Source of the DNA: Pseudomonas sp. 7P_10.2_Bac1
GTDB taxonomy: Bacteria; Pseudomonadota; Gammaproteobacteria; Pseudomonadales; Pseudomonadaceae
DNA: 64,000 nt
Direction: 5' to 3'
Assembly (NCBI RefSeq): GCF_025465935.1
Contig: NZ_JANLNV010000005.1
Location: forward strand, 40,970-104,969
Position 1 is the first letter of the stretch. Every line of letters begins with the position of its first letter. Shown one piece after another: positions 63,971 to 64,000 of this stretch. The position numbers and the translations under genes are program-made. The notes beneath the pieces were generated by a model. The model saw only the letters and a program-made list of their open reading frames with translations. It was not told the DNA's origin and did not search any database.

Positions 63971-64000
63971 TGTAGGAGCGTGGGTGGGGCGGGGTGGTTT
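63971..64000. repeat. Start of an extragenic repeat cut by the window edge
   Basis: TGTAGGAGCG, the outer end of the GATCTTTT repeat family, appears 9 bases after the TPR gene. The sequence then turns G-rich and the window ends. Confidence 0.45.

Overview
The window is chromosomal DNA of a fluorescent-group Pseudomonas. Gene content and order follow the Pseudomonas core: comM, ubiK, glnK-amtB, sutA, xerC, DUF484, dapF, lysA, lptM, cyaY, rnk, cyaA on the left, and aroE, hemF, qorA, tsaC, dprA, def, fmt, rsmB, trkA on the right. From memory of P. aeruginosa PAO1, these two blocks flank the replication origin region (PA52xx and PA00xx numbers), so the right end probably lies some 15-20 kb from dnaA. 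Five perfect TGTGGATAA DnaA boxes in the last 6 kb fit that reading. No tRNA, rRNA, insertion sequence, prophage or CRISPR array was seen.

Region 1 (0.3-16.8 kb, minus strand) is the most unusual part. It is an eleven-gene, tightly packed or overlapping operon placed between comM and ubiK. In transcription order it encodes a SrfA-position bitopic membrane protein, SrfB (Hsp70/actin-fold ATPase), SrfC (dynamin-like P-loop NTPase), a second bitopic protein with a Pro/Glu linker, an exported von Willebrand A (vWA) protein, a LolD/MacB-type ABC ATPase and FtsX-type permease, an exported protein with a formylglycine-generating-enzyme (FGE) fold, two coiled-coil lipoproteins with outer-membrane sorting signals, and a membrane-anchored vWA protein. 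Together these parts would span cytosol, inner membrane, periplasm and outer membrane. I read it as one trans-envelope machine of unknown function.

Region 2 (16.9-28.6 kb) is core: a VOC protein, ubiK, glnK-amtB behind a clear sigma-54 promoter and NtrC box, a likely independent small RNA, sutA, an HAD phosphatase-xerC-DUF484-dapF-lysA-lptM run, cyaY-DUF1289, rnk, and a class I adenylate cyclase that ends at its catalytic domain.

Region 3 (28.6-40.8 kb) holds sulfur supply and housekeeping genes: oscA-sbp-cysTWA, an unknown 160-residue protein, yheV-prlC, a gamma carbonic anhydrase relative with an HAD phosphatase, an Mpo1-like membrane protein, an RBBP9-type hydrolase, a degenerate sigma-54 activator, and an orphan MetQ.

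Region 4 (40.8-54.3 kb) is accessory: a short Rhs-core protein with a hydrophobic C-terminus, a RecF/SMC-like ATPase, a TriABC-like RND pump, a short ORF preceded by a compact three-helix RNA, a FitA antitoxin with a broken FitB toxin, BetT with a BetI-like operator, a DOPA-dioxygenase-family protein and a SulP transporter.

Region 5 (54.3-64 kb) is the origin-proximal core, apparently lacking the LysM gene that I remember between dprA and def in other pseudomonads. Nine complete or partial extragenic inverted repeats (tgtaggagcgagcttgcctc...gatctttt type), plus fragments, are spread between genes through the window.
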